Shown one piece after another: positions 16,174 to 26,300 of a stretch of DNA of 64,000 nt. The notes below the pieces were generated by a model. The model worked only from the letters and a program-made list of their open reading frames with translations. It was not told where the DNA came from and made no database searches. The DNA comes from Pyxidicoccus xibeiensis (lineage in GTDB: Bacteria > Myxococcota > Myxococcia > Myxococcales > Myxococcaceae), in contig NZ_JAJVKV010000001.1 in assembly GCF_024198175.1 (NCBI RefSeq), positions 248,001 through 312,000 on the forward strand, read 5' to 3'. The position numbers were made by a program, and so were the translations under genes. Every line of letters starts with the position of its first letter. The first letter of the stretch is position 1.

Positions 16174-17430
16174 ATGCGTGCCTGCGGACTCGACTTCGGA
16201 ACCAGCAACACCGCCGCGGCGCTGCCCGACGGCACGGTGCTGCCCTTGCAGCCCCACACCCAGGAGCCCCGGCTCTTCCGCTCCGTCCTCTTCTTCCCGG
16301 AAGACGAGCAGGAAATCTTCGCGGGCGCCGACGCCATCCAGCGCTACCTCGAGGACAACACCGGACGCTTCATCCAGTCCGTGAAGTCCTTCCTCCACTC
16401 CAGCTCCTTCCGCGCCACCCAGGTGAAGGGGCGCACGTACACCATCGAGGAGCTGGTGGCCGTGCTGCTGCGCCGCGTGCGCGACGCGGCCGGCGCCCGG
16501 ATGGGCGGGCCCCCGGACGCCGTCGTCCTGGGCCGCCCCGCCGTCTTCACCCCGGACCCGGAGGCGGACGCCCTGGCCCAGCAGCGCCTGCTGCGCGCCG
16601 CCGAGCTCGCCGGCTTCAAGCAGGTGCAGTTCCTCATCGAGCCCATCGCCGCCGCGCTCGCGTACGAGGCCCAGCTCACGAAGGACGAGCTCGTGCTCGT
16701 CGCGGACTTCGGCGCCGGCACCACCGACCTCACCCTCATGCGCCTGGGCCCCTCGCGCCGCGGCAACAGCGACCGGCGACCGGACGTGGTGGGCTCCACC
16801 GGCGTGCGCATCGGCGGTGACCGCTTCGACGCGGAAATCATGCGCCACAAGCTGCTGCCCCGCTTCGGCGCCGGCTCCACGTACCGGGTGCGCGGCTTCA
16901 GCGACAAGCGGCTGCCCATCCCCCAGCACGTCATGGCCAAGCTGCTGTCCTGGCACGAGATGTCCTTCATCCGCGAGAAGTCCACGCAGGAGCTGATGGA
17001 GACGATGCTTGAGACGAGCGACCGCAAGGCCGAAATCGAGGCCCTCTACGACCTCGTCATGGACAACCTGGGCTACCGCCTCTTCCGCGCCATCGAAGCG
17101 GCCAAGGTGCGCCTGTCCCGCGAGGACGTGGCCACGGTGGACTTCGACGAGGCGCGCATCCAGCTCCACGAGCCCATCACCCGCGCCGAGTTCGAGGCCT
17201 TCAGCAAGCCGCTGCTGGACGAGCTGGAACAGTGCACCGAGGGCCTGCTCTCCCGCCACCCCGAGGCGAAGGACATCGACGCGGTGTTCCTCACCGGCGG
17301 CTCGTCGCAGATTCCCGCGGTACGCCAGCTCTACGTGACGCGCTTCGGCGAGGCGCGCGTGCGCACGGCGGATGCCTTCACCTCCGTGGCCGAGGGCCTC
17401 GGGCGTGCGGCTGCCCACCTGGGCTCCTGA
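16174..17430 (+). CDS. Hsp70-family protein lacking the substrate-binding domain (YegD-like)
   Basis: 418 residues, against about 610-640 for DnaK. The actin-like ATPase motifs are intact: GLDFGTSNTAAAL (phosphate 1), LVADFGAGTTDLTLM (phosphate 2) and VFLTGGSSQIPAVRQLY (adenosine). The protein ends right after the ATPase domain, so it has no peptide-binding domain or lid. E. coli YegD is a similar orphan. An ATP-driven switch acting on an unknown partner is a reasonable inference. It is divergent from the Gln-rich lipoprotein gene (177 bases apart). Confidence 0.85.
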   Translation: MRACGLDFGTSNTAAALPDGTVLPLQPHTQEPRLFRSVLFFPEDEQEIFAGADAIQRYLEDNTGRFIQSVKSFLHSSSFRATQVKGRTYTIEELVAVLLRRVRDAAGARMGGPPDAVVLGRPAVFTPDPEADALAQQRLLRAAELAGFKQVQFLIEPIAAALAYEAQLTKDELVLVADFGAGTTDLTLMRLGPSRRGNSDRRPDVVGSTGVRIGGDRFDAEIMRHKLLPRFGAGSTYRVRGFSDKRLPIPQHVMAKLLSWHEMSFIREKSTQELMETMLETSDRKAEIEALYDLVMDNLGYRLFRAIEAAKVRLSREDVATVDFDEARIQLHEPITRAEFEAFSKPLLDELEQCTEGLLSRHPEAKDIDAVFLTGGSSQIPAVRQLYVTRFGEARVRTADAFTSVAEGLGRAAAHLGS

Positions 17431-17549
17431 AGAGGAAGCAGCTTGGGCGAGTAGGGGTGGACCCATTAGGCCCCTTTCGCCCCTTGCGTCATCCTGTCCT
17501 CAAAAGGGAGGGCCGTCGCGCATGCTCGCGCGGCGGCGGACACAACCAC

Positions 17550-18053
17550 ATGGCAGGAGAGATTCTGGGCGCCTACGTCAAGGCGGTGATGAGCTCCATG
17601 CTCAGCTCCACCGCGACGCTGCTGTTCCCTCAGCACCGCAAGCGCATCGACGAGATGCAGAACGACGTGTGGTACCCGCTGGACGAGTACGTGCAGATGG
17701 TCAACGACCTGCACGCGAAGCTGGGCGACGCCACCATGACGGCCCTGGGCCAGGCGTCCATCACCAAGACGTTCCAGCTCACGAAGGCCGCCGGTCTGGA
17801 CACCCTGGACAAGGTCTTCAAGGACTTCAGCGTGACGTCGAAGGACGTCGTGCGGAACGGACCTCCCGGAGACGTCGTCCACACCGTGTCCTTCACGAAG
17901 GACACGGTGGTGCTGGAGAGCGAGACGCGCCTGCCGCCCTCGCTGCTGATTGGCTACTTCCGCGGGCTGATGTTCGGCTTCGGGAAGGTCGTCACCAACG
18001 AGAGCGTCGAGCGCAAGGGCAGCCACGTGCGCTTCACGCTGAAGTACCTGTAG
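17550..18053 (+). CDS. Conserved hypothetical protein (possibly myxobacterial DUF2378-like)
   Basis: 167 residues, soluble and without a signal. The N-terminal half is helical (MAGEILGAYVKAVMSSML; EYVQMVNDLHAKLG) and the C-terminal half beta-rich, ending in SHVRFTLKYL. The overall pattern and the closing strand recall the heme-NO-binding-like DUF2378/TIGR02265 family that is expanded in myxobacteria, but the match is by eye only and weak. No heme-ligating His is obvious. It lies 119 bases after the Hsp70 gene and could be its partner; nothing proves that. Confidence 0.55.
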   Translation: MAGEILGAYVKAVMSSMLSSTATLLFPQHRKRIDEMQNDVWYPLDEYVQMVNDLHAKLGDATMTALGQASITKTFQLTKAAGLDTLDKVFKDFSVTSKDVVRNGPPGDVVHTVSFTKDTVVLESETRLPPSLLIGYFRGLMFGFGKVVTNESVERKGSHVRFTLKYL

Positions 18054-18065
18054 CGCCGCGGGGGC

Positions 18066-18938
18066 CTACGGGCCCACGTCCACGGAGCGACTGAGCCAGC
18101 CCACTCCGTCGCGTCCGTCGCGCGCCACCACCCAGAGGGTGACGCGCTGGGGAGTGCCCGGCGTCTCGTACTTCGACGTCGGGTTTCCCGGCCGGCCGTC
18201 CACCGACTCCAGCGAGCGGAACTCCTTCACCTCGCCGTCGCCGGTGGCGAACCAGCTGTAGAAGACCTGCTCCGTGCGCGGGCCCTCCTGCGTCGTGTAC
18301 GTCTCCGCGCTGCCCTCCGCGAGCACCGGCTGGAGCGTCACCTCCCGCCCCGCCGGCAGCGGACCGGCCAGCGATGCGCCCTCCCAGAGGACGTCCGCCA
18401 CCGCCGGGTTCTGGTTGGGCGCCGTCGTGGACCGCAGCGTCACGCGGCGCACGCCCCGCTCGGTGCCCTCGGGCGTGCCCGTGCCGTCCGTGGCCTCGTA
18501 GCCGACGAAGAGGGGGATGCCCGCCTCCAGCGCCGCGCGCACCGCCGGGTCGTTCAGGTCCGGTGTCCCGCCGCCACCACCGGGGTTGCCCGCCTGCAGG
18601 GCCTCCGTCAGCACCGCCTGCACCTCCGGGTCCAGCAGCGACAGCACGCCGTCCACCAGCGGCACGTCGGTGTCCCCGGGGCAGCGGCCGTCATACGGGT
18701 TGCCCCGGACGCGGCACAGCGCGTAGCGGACGGTGACGGGCCGGTCGTCCGCCGACACCGCGAGCGCGTTGAATGCCACCGGCTCGGGCAGCGTGGCGCC
18801 AGCGGGGTCCAGCACCACCTCGGCGGGCTGGGCCTGGATGGCCAGCACGCGCACGCGGCGGATTTCACTCTGCAGCTCGAAGTCGGTGCCGCACGCGGCC
18901 AGCAGCAGGGCCAGGGAGGCCAGGACGGACGTGCGCAT
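18066..18938 (-). CDS. Lipoprotein co-operonic with the TonB-dependent receptor
   Basis: 290 residues. Lipoprotein signal SLALLLAACGTDF. The body is beta-rich with Ig-like spacing (RRVRVLAIQAQPAEVVLDP; FNALAVSADDRPVTVRYALC; QRVTLWVVARDGRDG) and a Gly-rich linker in the middle. No family was recognised. It starts 3 bases after the stop of the TonB-receptor gene, with GGGGAG ahead, so the two are translated from one message. A surface or periplasmic partner that captures the receptor's substrate, in the way SusD-type lipoproteins do, is an inference; it is not SusD-like in sequence. Confidence 0.75.
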   Translation of the reverse strand: MRTSVLASLALLLAACGTDFELQSEIRRVRVLAIQAQPAEVVLDPAGATLPEPVAFNALAVSADDRPVTVRYALCRVRGNPYDGRCPGDTDVPLVDGVLSLLDPEVQAVLTEALQAGNPGGGGGTPDLNDPAVRAALEAGIPLFVGYEATDGTGTPEGTERGVRRVTLRSTTAPNQNPAVADVLWEGASLAGPLPAGREVTLQPVLAEGSAETYTTQEGPRTEQVFYSWFATGDGEVKEFRSLESVDGRPGNPTSKYETPGTPQRVTLWVVARDGRDGVGWLSRSVDVGP

Positions 18939-18940
18939 GC

Positions 18941-21556
18941 TCAGAAGCTCCCCTTCGCGCCGAGGACCGGGAGGATGGGCAGGCCCTCGAAGAAGGCGCT
19001 CTCGGTGTAGTTGTAGTTGTAGGCGATGCCCTCCACCGCCGGGTTGTTGTACGCGTTCGTCAGGTCCAGGTAGACGTTGAGGGCCCACTTGTCGAAGATG
19101 AAGTTCTTGTCCACGCGGATGTCCAGCTGGTTGAAGGACGGCAGCCGCCGCGAGTTCACCGCCGCGTACAGGGGGATGAAGACGTCCGAGCCGTCGTCGC
19201 GCACCGAGCCGATGACGGGCGTGTTGGGGTTGCCCGAGGCGAAGCGCATGCGCGCGCCCACCTCCCAGCCCGCCGGCAGCTTGTAGGACGCAATCGCCGT
19301 CAGCACGTGCGTCTGGTCGTTGTCGAACAGGCGCCAGCCCGACTCCGGCGTGTCCCGGCGCTCGCTGCGGCTGAGCGTGTAGGAAATCCAGCCGAAGAGC
19401 CGGTCCGTCAGCGCGCGGCGCACCAGCACCTCCAGGCCGTAGATGCGGCCCACGCCGCCGTTCTTCAGCCGCTCCGGCACCTGCTCCCCGTCGCGCTCCA
19501 CCGTGGCGTTCGAGCGGGTGATGAGGCCATCCAGGTCGTTGTAGAAGACCTCGCCGCTGACGAACCACTCCGGCCGCACCTGCCACTCCGCGCCCAGGCC
19601 GTACTGGAGCGAGCGCTTCGCCCGCAGGTCCGGGTTGCCGAAGCCCACGCTCGGCTCGTCCTGGACGGGAGGGCCGTGGTAGACGCCCGCGCCGCCCTTG
19701 AGCGTCAGCGCCTCCGTGAGCGCATAGCGCACCGCCAGGCGCGGGTTGAGCGTCCGCCGGGGGCGGGTCTGCTCCGTGAAGATGTAGCTCTCGGCGCGCA
19801 CGCCCGGCACCACCAGCAGGCCCTTCACGGGACGCCAGCGCAGCTCCGTCCACAGCGACGGGAAGTACTGGAGGAAGTCCCCGTCCGTGTCGAGAATCTC
19901 CTCGGTGACGGTGGGGTTGGGCGGCTCGCCCTCGCGGGGCGGGGACTGGATGCGCGCGGTGACGCGCGCGAAGCTGCTCGTCACGTCCACACCGCCCGCC
20001 CAGGTGAGCGCGTCGCCGAAGGCATACTCCGCCGTGGAGCGCAGATTCACGTCCGTGGAGGCGATGCGCAGGCCGCGCTCGCCCAGGGTGAACTCGATGA
20101 GCGTGTTGCCCACCAGGGCATGGGTGTCCAGCGTGAGGGCGTCCGCGCGGTACTGGTGGCGCAGCCGCAGCTGGTTGAAGCCCGTGGTGACGTCCAGGCT
20201 GCCGTTGATGGTGGGGTCATTGGCCGTGGGCCGCTCGAACACCAGGCCCAGCCTGTCCCGCGAGGTGATGCCCTGCAGCGTGAAGGTGTGGCGGGACAGC
20301 GGCTTCCACACCAGCTTGAGCTGCGCGTCGTAGTAGCGCGGCGCCACCTGGAGGTTGGGCCCGCTGTCGCCCTCCGGCACCAGGCCCAGCACCAGGTCGA
20401 TGTACGAGCGCCGGCCCGCCACCGCGAAGCCCAGCGTCTCGGTAATCGGCCCCTCGATGACGGCGTTGGACTCGATGAGGTTGACGCCCACGGTCGCGTG
20501 GAGGCGGTCCATGCGCGGCTCGCGGCTGCGCACGTTGATGACGCCGCCGGTGAGGTCGCCGAAGTAGGCGGAGAAGTTGCCGGGCAGGTAGTCCACCGCC
20601 TCCAGCAGCTCCGAGTTGTAGACGGAGGTCAGCCCGCCGAAGTGGTACAGCAGGGGAATCCGCTGGCCGTCGAGGAAGACGCCGGACTCCTGCGGGCTGG
20701 AGCCGCGGATGATGAGCTGGCCGCCGTTGAAGGCGGGCCGCGCCACGCCGGGCAGGTTCTGCACCACCTTCAGCGTGTCGCCCTGGGTGCCGGGGATGCG
20801 CTGCACCTCGGCCACCTGGAGGGTCGTCTGGGAGACTTCCTTGCGCTCGCGGTCGCTGCGCACCACCGTCTCGTACGGGCTGAAGATGCGCCGCTGCACG
20901 TAGTACGTGGCGCGCGTCTGCTGCCCCTCCGAAATCGTCTCCTTCGTACGGAAGCGGTCGTACCCGCCCACCACCACCAGCACCTCGTGCGTCCCTGTCG
21001 GCACGCCCCGGAAGGAGAAGCGCCCCTCCGCGTCCGCGACGGTGGACAGGTCCAGCTCCGGCAGGACGACCTCGGCGCCGTTGAGCGGCTTGCGCGTGCC
21101 GCGCTCCAGCGCCTGGCCGCTGAAGTTCACCGGCCCCTCGGGCGTGGCGGCGCCGCCGTCGGCGGCCTCGGGAGGCGGGGCCGGGCGGAAGACGAACTGG
21201 TAGGCGTACTGGATGCGCACCGGGGCGGGGACGTTGTCCACCTCGGCGGGGGTGAACTCGAACTGCTTCACCGCCTCCACCGCCGCCTCGTCGAAGCCGT
21301 GGCCCGCCGGCTGCGTCACCTCGACATTCGTGACGGCGCCCGTCTCCGAGATGTCGATGAACATCACCACCGTGCCCTCGAGCTGCTGGGCGGCGGCTTC
21401 CGGCGGATAGGCCGCCTCCACCTGGCGCGCGAGGACGGGCGGCTTCGTCAGGACGCCCGTGGGCACACCGGCATCCAGGGTGCCGGCGTCGTCAGGAACC
21501 TGGGCCAGGGCCCCGGTGGCGACGAGGAGACAGAGGACAGAGGCGAGAGTCTTCAT
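18941..21556 (-). CDS. TonB-dependent receptor with an N-terminal TonB C-terminal domain
   Basis: 871 residues. Signal peptide to about 19; residues 36-125 form a TonB C-terminal-type domain (VEAAYPPEAAAQQLEGTVV; GAVTNVEVTQPAGHGFDEAA); 140-220 a carboxypeptidase-regulatory-like sandwich; 235-345 the plug (VYNSELLEAVDYLPGNFSAY); then a 22-strand-type barrel ending in Phe, as outer-membrane proteins do. Receptors of this family import siderophores, cobalamin or oligomers. Carrying its own TonB-like domain is unusual in general but seen in deltaproteobacterial groups. It follows the OmpA gene by 42 bases and precedes the lipoprotein by 2. Confidence 0.9.
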   Translation of the reverse strand: MKTLASVLCLLVATGALAQVPDDAGTLDAGVPTGVLTKPPVLARQVEAAYPPEAAAQQLEGTVVMFIDISETGAVTNVEVTQPAGHGFDEAAVEAVKQFEFTPAEVDNVPAPVRIQYAYQFVFRPAPPPEAADGGAATPEGPVNFSGQALERGTRKPLNGAEVVLPELDLSTVADAEGRFSFRGVPTGTHEVLVVVGGYDRFRTKETISEGQQTRATYYVQRRIFSPYETVVRSDRERKEVSQTTLQVAEVQRIPGTQGDTLKVVQNLPGVARPAFNGGQLIIRGSSPQESGVFLDGQRIPLLYHFGGLTSVYNSELLEAVDYLPGNFSAYFGDLTGGVINVRSREPRMDRLHATVGVNLIESNAVIEGPITETLGFAVAGRRSYIDLVLGLVPEGDSGPNLQVAPRYYDAQLKLVWKPLSRHTFTLQGITSRDRLGLVFERPTANDPTINGSLDVTTGFNQLRLRHQYRADALTLDTHALVGNTLIEFTLGERGLRIASTDVNLRSTAEYAFGDALTWAGGVDVTSSFARVTARIQSPPREGEPPNPTVTEEILDTDGDFLQYFPSLWTELRWRPVKGLLVVPGVRAESYIFTEQTRPRRTLNPRLAVRYALTEALTLKGGAGVYHGPPVQDEPSVGFGNPDLRAKRSLQYGLGAEWQVRPEWFVSGEVFYNDLDGLITRSNATVERDGEQVPERLKNGGVGRIYGLEVLVRRALTDRLFGWISYTLSRSERRDTPESGWRLFDNDQTHVLTAIASYKLPAGWEVGARMRFASGNPNTPVIGSVRDDGSDVFIPLYAAVNSRRLPSFNQLDIRVDKNFIFDKWALNVYLDLTNAYNNPAVEGIAYNYNYTESAFFEGLPILPVLGAKGSF

Positions 21557-21598
21557 GAGGGGCGCGGTCGGTATACCGCGCCCCCCCGAATGTTGCTG

Positions 21599-22378
21599 CT
21601 ACTTGGGCGCCAGCACGATTTCGATACGACGGTTCAGGCTGCGGTTCTCCGGCGAGTCGTTCGCCGCGATGGGCTGGTACTGGCCGTAGCCCGCCGCGGA
21701 CAGCGCGGTGGGGTCCACGCCGGCGTCCTGGAGCGAGCGCACCACCGCCATGGCGCGCGCCAGGCTCAGCTCCCAGTTGGTGGGGAACTGGCCGCTGCCA
21801 ATCGGGACGTCGTCCGTGTGGCCCTCCACGCGGATGATCTTCCCCTGCACCGTCTTGAGGGCGTCGGCGATCTTCGCCAGCGCGTCCTCGCCCTCCTTGC
21901 CCACGCGCGCGGAGCCGGAGGCGAAGAGGATCTTGTCCTTGAGCTGCACCGTCATCTTGCCCTTGAGCTCGGAGAGCTGGATCTTCCCGTCGGAAATCTC
22001 CTGCTTGAGGCTCTGGGCGAGGTTCTCGTACTCGGAGCTCTTCTTCTCCAGCTCCTCCTTCGCCTGAGCCAGCTGCTTGGTGTTTCGCGCCAGCTCCTCG
22101 TTGAGCGCGGCCAGCTGCGCGTTCTTCTCCTCCAGCGCGCGGCGCTCGGCCGCGTTGGCCGTGAGACGGGATTCGGAGGTGTTGAGCCGCGCCGTCAGGG
22201 CCTGCTTCTCGGCCTCCAGCTCCTTGATTTTCGCCTCGGCGGCCTCACGCGCGCCCTTCTCGTCGTTGAGCCCCTTGGCGAGCTGCTCCGCCTCCAGCGT
22301 CTTGGCTTCGAACTTCCCCTTCGAGACGCACCCGGTGGAGAGCGCGACGAGAGCAGCCAGAACCAGCGGTGTCCGCAT
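21599..22378 (-). CDS. OmpA/MotB-domain lipoprotein with coiled coil
   Basis: 259 residues. Lipoprotein signal LVLAALVALSTGC, then a Lys/Glu/Ala coiled coil (about 25-130), then an OmpA-C domain at 135-255 with the peptidoglycan-binding motifs RVEGHTDDVPIG, TNWELSLARAMAVVRSL and NRSLNRRIEIVL. Such proteins link the outer membrane to peptidoglycan. The ATG at 22378 has GGGAGGACA ahead. It is the first gene of a probable three-gene unit with the TonB-receptor and lipoprotein, which would place the transport complex at a wall anchor. Confidence 0.9.
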   Translation of the reverse strand: MRTPLVLAALVALSTGCVSKGKFEAKTLEAEQLAKGLNDEKGAREAAEAKIKELEAEKQALTARLNTSESRLTANAAERRALEEKNAQLAALNEELARNTKQLAQAKEELEKKSSEYENLAQSLKQEISDGKIQLSELKGKMTVQLKDKILFASGSARVGKEGEDALAKIADALKTVQGKIIRVEGHTDDVPIGSGQFPTNWELSLARAMAVVRSLQDAGVDPTALSAAGYGQYQPIAANDSPENRSLNRRIEIVLAPK

Positions 22379-22494
22379 GTGTGCGTGTCCTCCCGACAGC
22401 AGTGAATGGAGGACCAGACTACCGCTCTGTCACAGGCGGGGGCGGTGAATTTTGACCCCCAAGCAACCCGGGCCGGCAGGCGGGCAGGCTGCCC

Positions 22495-23049
22495 TCAGCG
22501 GGGGAAGATGGGGTGGGCGTTGAGCCACACGGAGAAGAGCGCGTCGGCGAAGTGCTTGCCGGGGATGAAGGCCCCGCCGCTGGCGCCGCCGGAAATCTCC
22601 AGGCCGGTGTCGGGCACGTAGGTGATGACCAGGTCCTCGCCCTTGCGCACGTCCTTCAGCGACGACAGCAGCACGCCGAGGTTGTCGGCCATGGGCCCCT
22701 GGCGCATGTCCGGGTTCTTCTGGAGGTTGTCGCGGAGGCTGCCCACGAGCTGGTCCCGGCTGATGTTGCGCAGGAAGCGGAAGTGGAGGCGCTTGACGGA
22801 GTTGGAGGCGATGGCCTCGGACGCGTTGCGCGGCTGCTCCTCCAGGTAGAGGCTCCACACGTAGACCTTGAAGAACAGCCGCTTGTGTAGCGCCATGTGC
22901 GTGAGCGCGATGGTGCGCCCCCGCAGCGTCATCGAGTCCGGCATGTTGACGCCGCCCACCTGCTTCTGTCCCGCCTGGGCCGCGCCCGCGACGAGCATCG
23001 TGCAGAGCACGAGCCACCGCGCACTTCCCTGCCACGTCTGCTTCCTCAT
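22495..23049 (-). CDS. Chalcone isomerase-like protein, exported
   Basis: 184 residues. A Sec signal (RWLVLCTMLVAGAAQA) precedes the chalcone-isomerase-like domain: GGVNMPDSMTLRGRTIALTH, FFKVYVWSLYLEEQPRNASE, and KRLHFRFLRNISRDQLV. Bacterial members are periplasmic, mostly of unknown function; plant chalcone isomerase catalysis is not implied. The ATG at 23049 is picked because it begins right before the signal peptide (MRKQTW). Upstream on the same strand is a 335-base gap shared with the divergent metalloprotease gene. Confidence 0.82.
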   Translation of the reverse strand: MRKQTWQGSARWLVLCTMLVAGAAQAGQKQVGGVNMPDSMTLRGRTIALTHMALHKRLFFKVYVWSLYLEEQPRNASEAIASNSVKRLHFRFLRNISRDQLVGSLRDNLQKNPDMRQGPMADNLGVLLSSLKDVRKGEDLVITYVPDTGLEISGGASGGAFIPGKHFADALFSVWLNAHPIFPR

Positions 23050-23384
23050 GCGACCGACCCCCGAACCCCCACTCCATCCGGTACCGCGTACGGTGCGCAT
23101 GGACGGCCCATGCCGCCACCGCCTGAAAGCACGAGGCGTGCGGCAGTGGACGGCGGCGACAGGCGGTGAAGCGCGGCACACCTTGGGTGCCAGAAGGGTG
23201 AACACCGGAAACTGGTAACACGACAGGGCGACATTCGCGCCAACTCATCGCAACGGCACCGGCTTCGCACCCCGAAGTGCTGGCGTGGTGTTGAAAACAT
23301 CCAGTGCCCCGAGGGAGAAGGCGCGCGCGGCGGTCCATGAGGCGCACTCCTCGCGCCCGAGCCGCCGCTCACCCGGGAGAAGGT
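23050..23384. other. 335-base divergent intergenic region, no gene seen
   Basis: Separates the chalcone-isomerase-like gene (left, minus) from the metalloprotease gene (right, plus). No open frame here has the local codon bias, and I see no clear paired -35/-10 elements or strong inverted repeat. The segment at 23290-23310 is slightly richer in A/T and could hold the metalloprotease promoter. Confidence 0.4.
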
Positions 23385-26300
23385 ATGCTTCGCACGTTGC
23401 TGGTCCTCGCCGTGGCCGTGGCCGCGGGCTGTGTCACCCAGGAGGAGCCCGCGCCCACCGCGCCGGCCCCCACGCCCACCGACAGCCGCGTCCACACGCG
23501 GCCCGACGCGGCGCCACTGAAGGAGAAGGTGTCCCAGCTCAACACCCGGCTGCGCCGGGGAGAGGCACGTCACGTCACGCCACTGCTGGCCGAGCGCGCC
23601 AGCGCCCTGGCCGCGCTGATGGACGTGGACGCGGGGGCCGCCCTCGCCCTGGCGCTGCCGGACGCGGTGCGTGGGAGCCTGGCCCGCAAGCACCCCGGCG
23701 CCGCGACGCACCTGGAGGAGCGCGGCACCTTCGAGGGCGAGCTGGAGGCCATCGTCGTGGACAGCCCGGGGCGGACGGAGGTGCGCACGGACTACTTCGT
23801 GCGAGTGAAGGGCGAGCGGCTCCAGGTGCGCTTCGCCGACGAGGCCTCGCGGGAGCTGCGCAGCGGCCTGCACGTGCGCGTGCGCGGCCTGAAGCTGGGC
23901 GCGCGGGTGGCGGCCGAGGACGCGGAGGTGGTGCCGGTGACGTCGGCGCTCTCCGCGACGTCCGCGTGCAGCAGCACGGGCGACCAGCGCACCATCGTCA
24001 TCCTGGCCACCTTCCCGTTCCAGCCGCAGACGCTCACCCAGGAGCAGGTGCGCGAGGTGTTCTTCTCCACCACGCAGCGCTCGCTGACGCGCTTCTGGAG
24101 CGAGGCGTCGCAGGGCCGCACCACCGCCAGCGGCGACGTGGTGGGCTGGTACACGCTGGACCGGGCCTACTCGTGCAACGAGACGGACGCCATGCGCACC
24201 GCCGCCCTCGCCGCCGCGAATGCGGACGTGGACTTCCGCCAGTACGACCGCATCTTCATCGTCCACCCGGAGGCCACCGGCACCAACTGCTACTACGGCG
24301 GCCTGGGCACGCTGGCCTGCAACACGCAGCCCACGCCGGACGGCACCATCACCGCGTCCACGTCCTGGCTGCGCGCCGAGTACATGGCGCCCAATGACAT
24401 GGGCGTGGAGCTGGTGACGCACGAGGGCGGCCACAACCTCACCCTGCACCACGCCAACACGCGCGACTTCGGCGCCGAGCCGCTGGGCCCCGTGGGCGCG
24501 GCGGGCACCCGCATCGAGTACGGCGACGTGTTCTCCACCATGGGAGACTGGAACCTGGGCCACTACTCCGCGCCGCACAAGGTGCGGCTCGGCTGGCTGG
24601 AGCCGGCGGCGCTGGCCACGGTGGACGGCACGGACGGCACCTTCACGCTGTCCCCCATCTCCGGCCCGCTGGGCAGCGGCCTGCAGGCCCTCAAGGTGCG
24701 CCGCGGCTTCCACGGTGACGGCTGGCTGTGGGTGGAGGCCCGCCGCCCGGTGGGCGACTACGACGTCACCCTGCCCGAGCAGGTGTTCGGCGGCGCCGTC
24801 ATCCACTACGAGGACGCGTCCACCGGAACGGCGACGCACCTGCTGGACTTCACGCCGGAGACGGCCTCCTGGAGGGATCCGGCCTTCCTGCCGGGCAGCA
24901 CCTGGACGGACCCGTACACCAACGTGCGGCTGACGGTGGACGCCTCGACGGCCGCGGGTGTCACGGTGAGCGTCCAGTACGCGCCGGTGCCGTGCGTGAG
25001 CGCGTCGCCCACGGTGGCGTTCGACACCTGGTACGACTACTCCACGCCGGGCGGGCAGGTGGAGAGCGGCGTCACCGTCACCAACAACGACACGGTGGGC
25101 TGCGCCGCGTCCACGTTCGACCTGGCGACGTCGCTGCCCTCGGGCTGGCCCACGAGCAACCTGCCCGCGAGTATCACCCTGGCGCCGGGCAAGCAGCGCT
25201 TCTTCTACTTCACCAAGCACGTGCCGGAGGGGACGCCGTACGCCACGTACACGGTGGACCTCACCGTCACTCGGGGCAGCGAGTCCATCACCGTGGACGA
25301 CACGCTGGACGTGATTGCGCCGTGTGCGAGGCAGCCCATCCAGGTGTACTTCGACCGGGGCTCGCAGGTCGTCACCGCGGGAGACACCGCCGCGTTCGGC
25401 GTGACGGTCATCAACCGCGACTCACGCGCCTGCGGCTGGGGCTACTTCGAGCCCGCCTCCACGCTGCCCGCGGGGTGGACCACCGAGTACGACCAGTTCG
25501 GCTTCGACGTCGAGGCCGGCGGCTCCTTCGAGTTCACGATGTACAAGGCGGTGCCGGCGGACGCGCAGGGCACGTATGCGGTGGACGTGCAGTTGCTGCG
25601 TGAGGGCTACGAGGTGGAGGCCACCGCCACCGCGTCGGTGGAGGTGAACCCGTGCGTGCGCGCGGTGCCCACGTTCACCGCGCTGCCCGCGACGGTGGAC
25701 GTGCAGCCCGGCGGCTCGGTGACGTACACGCTGACGCTCACCAACCACGACGCGGCGACGTGCGGCGCGTCCACCTACGACCTGGTGGTGGAGACGGAGC
25801 CCTGGGGTGGTGTCCTCTCCACTCCGGCGCTCACCGTCGAGCCCGGGGCCACGGCCACCGCCACGCTGACCGTCACCGCGCCCGTCAACGCCGGTGCCGG
25901 CAGCCGCTTCTTCGAGCTGAGCGTGCTGCGGGGAGGCGTGTACGTGCACGGGGCGGAGTTGGAGGCGCGAATCGCCTGCCTGCCCCGTGTGCCCACGGTG
26001 GCCTTCAGCCCGGCCGTGAGCACGGTGGAGGCGGGCAAGCCCTTCACCGTCACGATGACGGTGGGCAACGCCGACAACCGCGCGTGCGACACGGGCAGCT
26101 TCGCCGTGGGGGCCACGGTGCCGTCGGGCTGGACGTACGCCTTCTCGCAGTCGGTGCTCTCGCTGGCCCCGGGCGCGAGCGGCACGGTGAGCCTCACCGT
26201 GACACCGCCGGTGACAGCCACGGCCGGCCGCTACACGCCGAGCGCGGTCGCCGCCCACGCCGGGCTGAGCACCACCGGCACCTTCGCGGTGGACGTCACC

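Noticed and set aside
15997..17466. Open minus-strand extension of the Gln-rich lipoprotein frame to about 780 residues
   Set aside because: It is antisense to the Hsp70 gene, which has intact motifs; the lipoprotein signal peptide and AGGAGA at 15996 mark the real start.
18773..22405. 1210-residue plus-strand frame over the TonB-receptor and OmpA genes
   Set aside because: Translation is Arg/His/Val-rich noise; minus-strand genes have signal peptides and recognisable domains.
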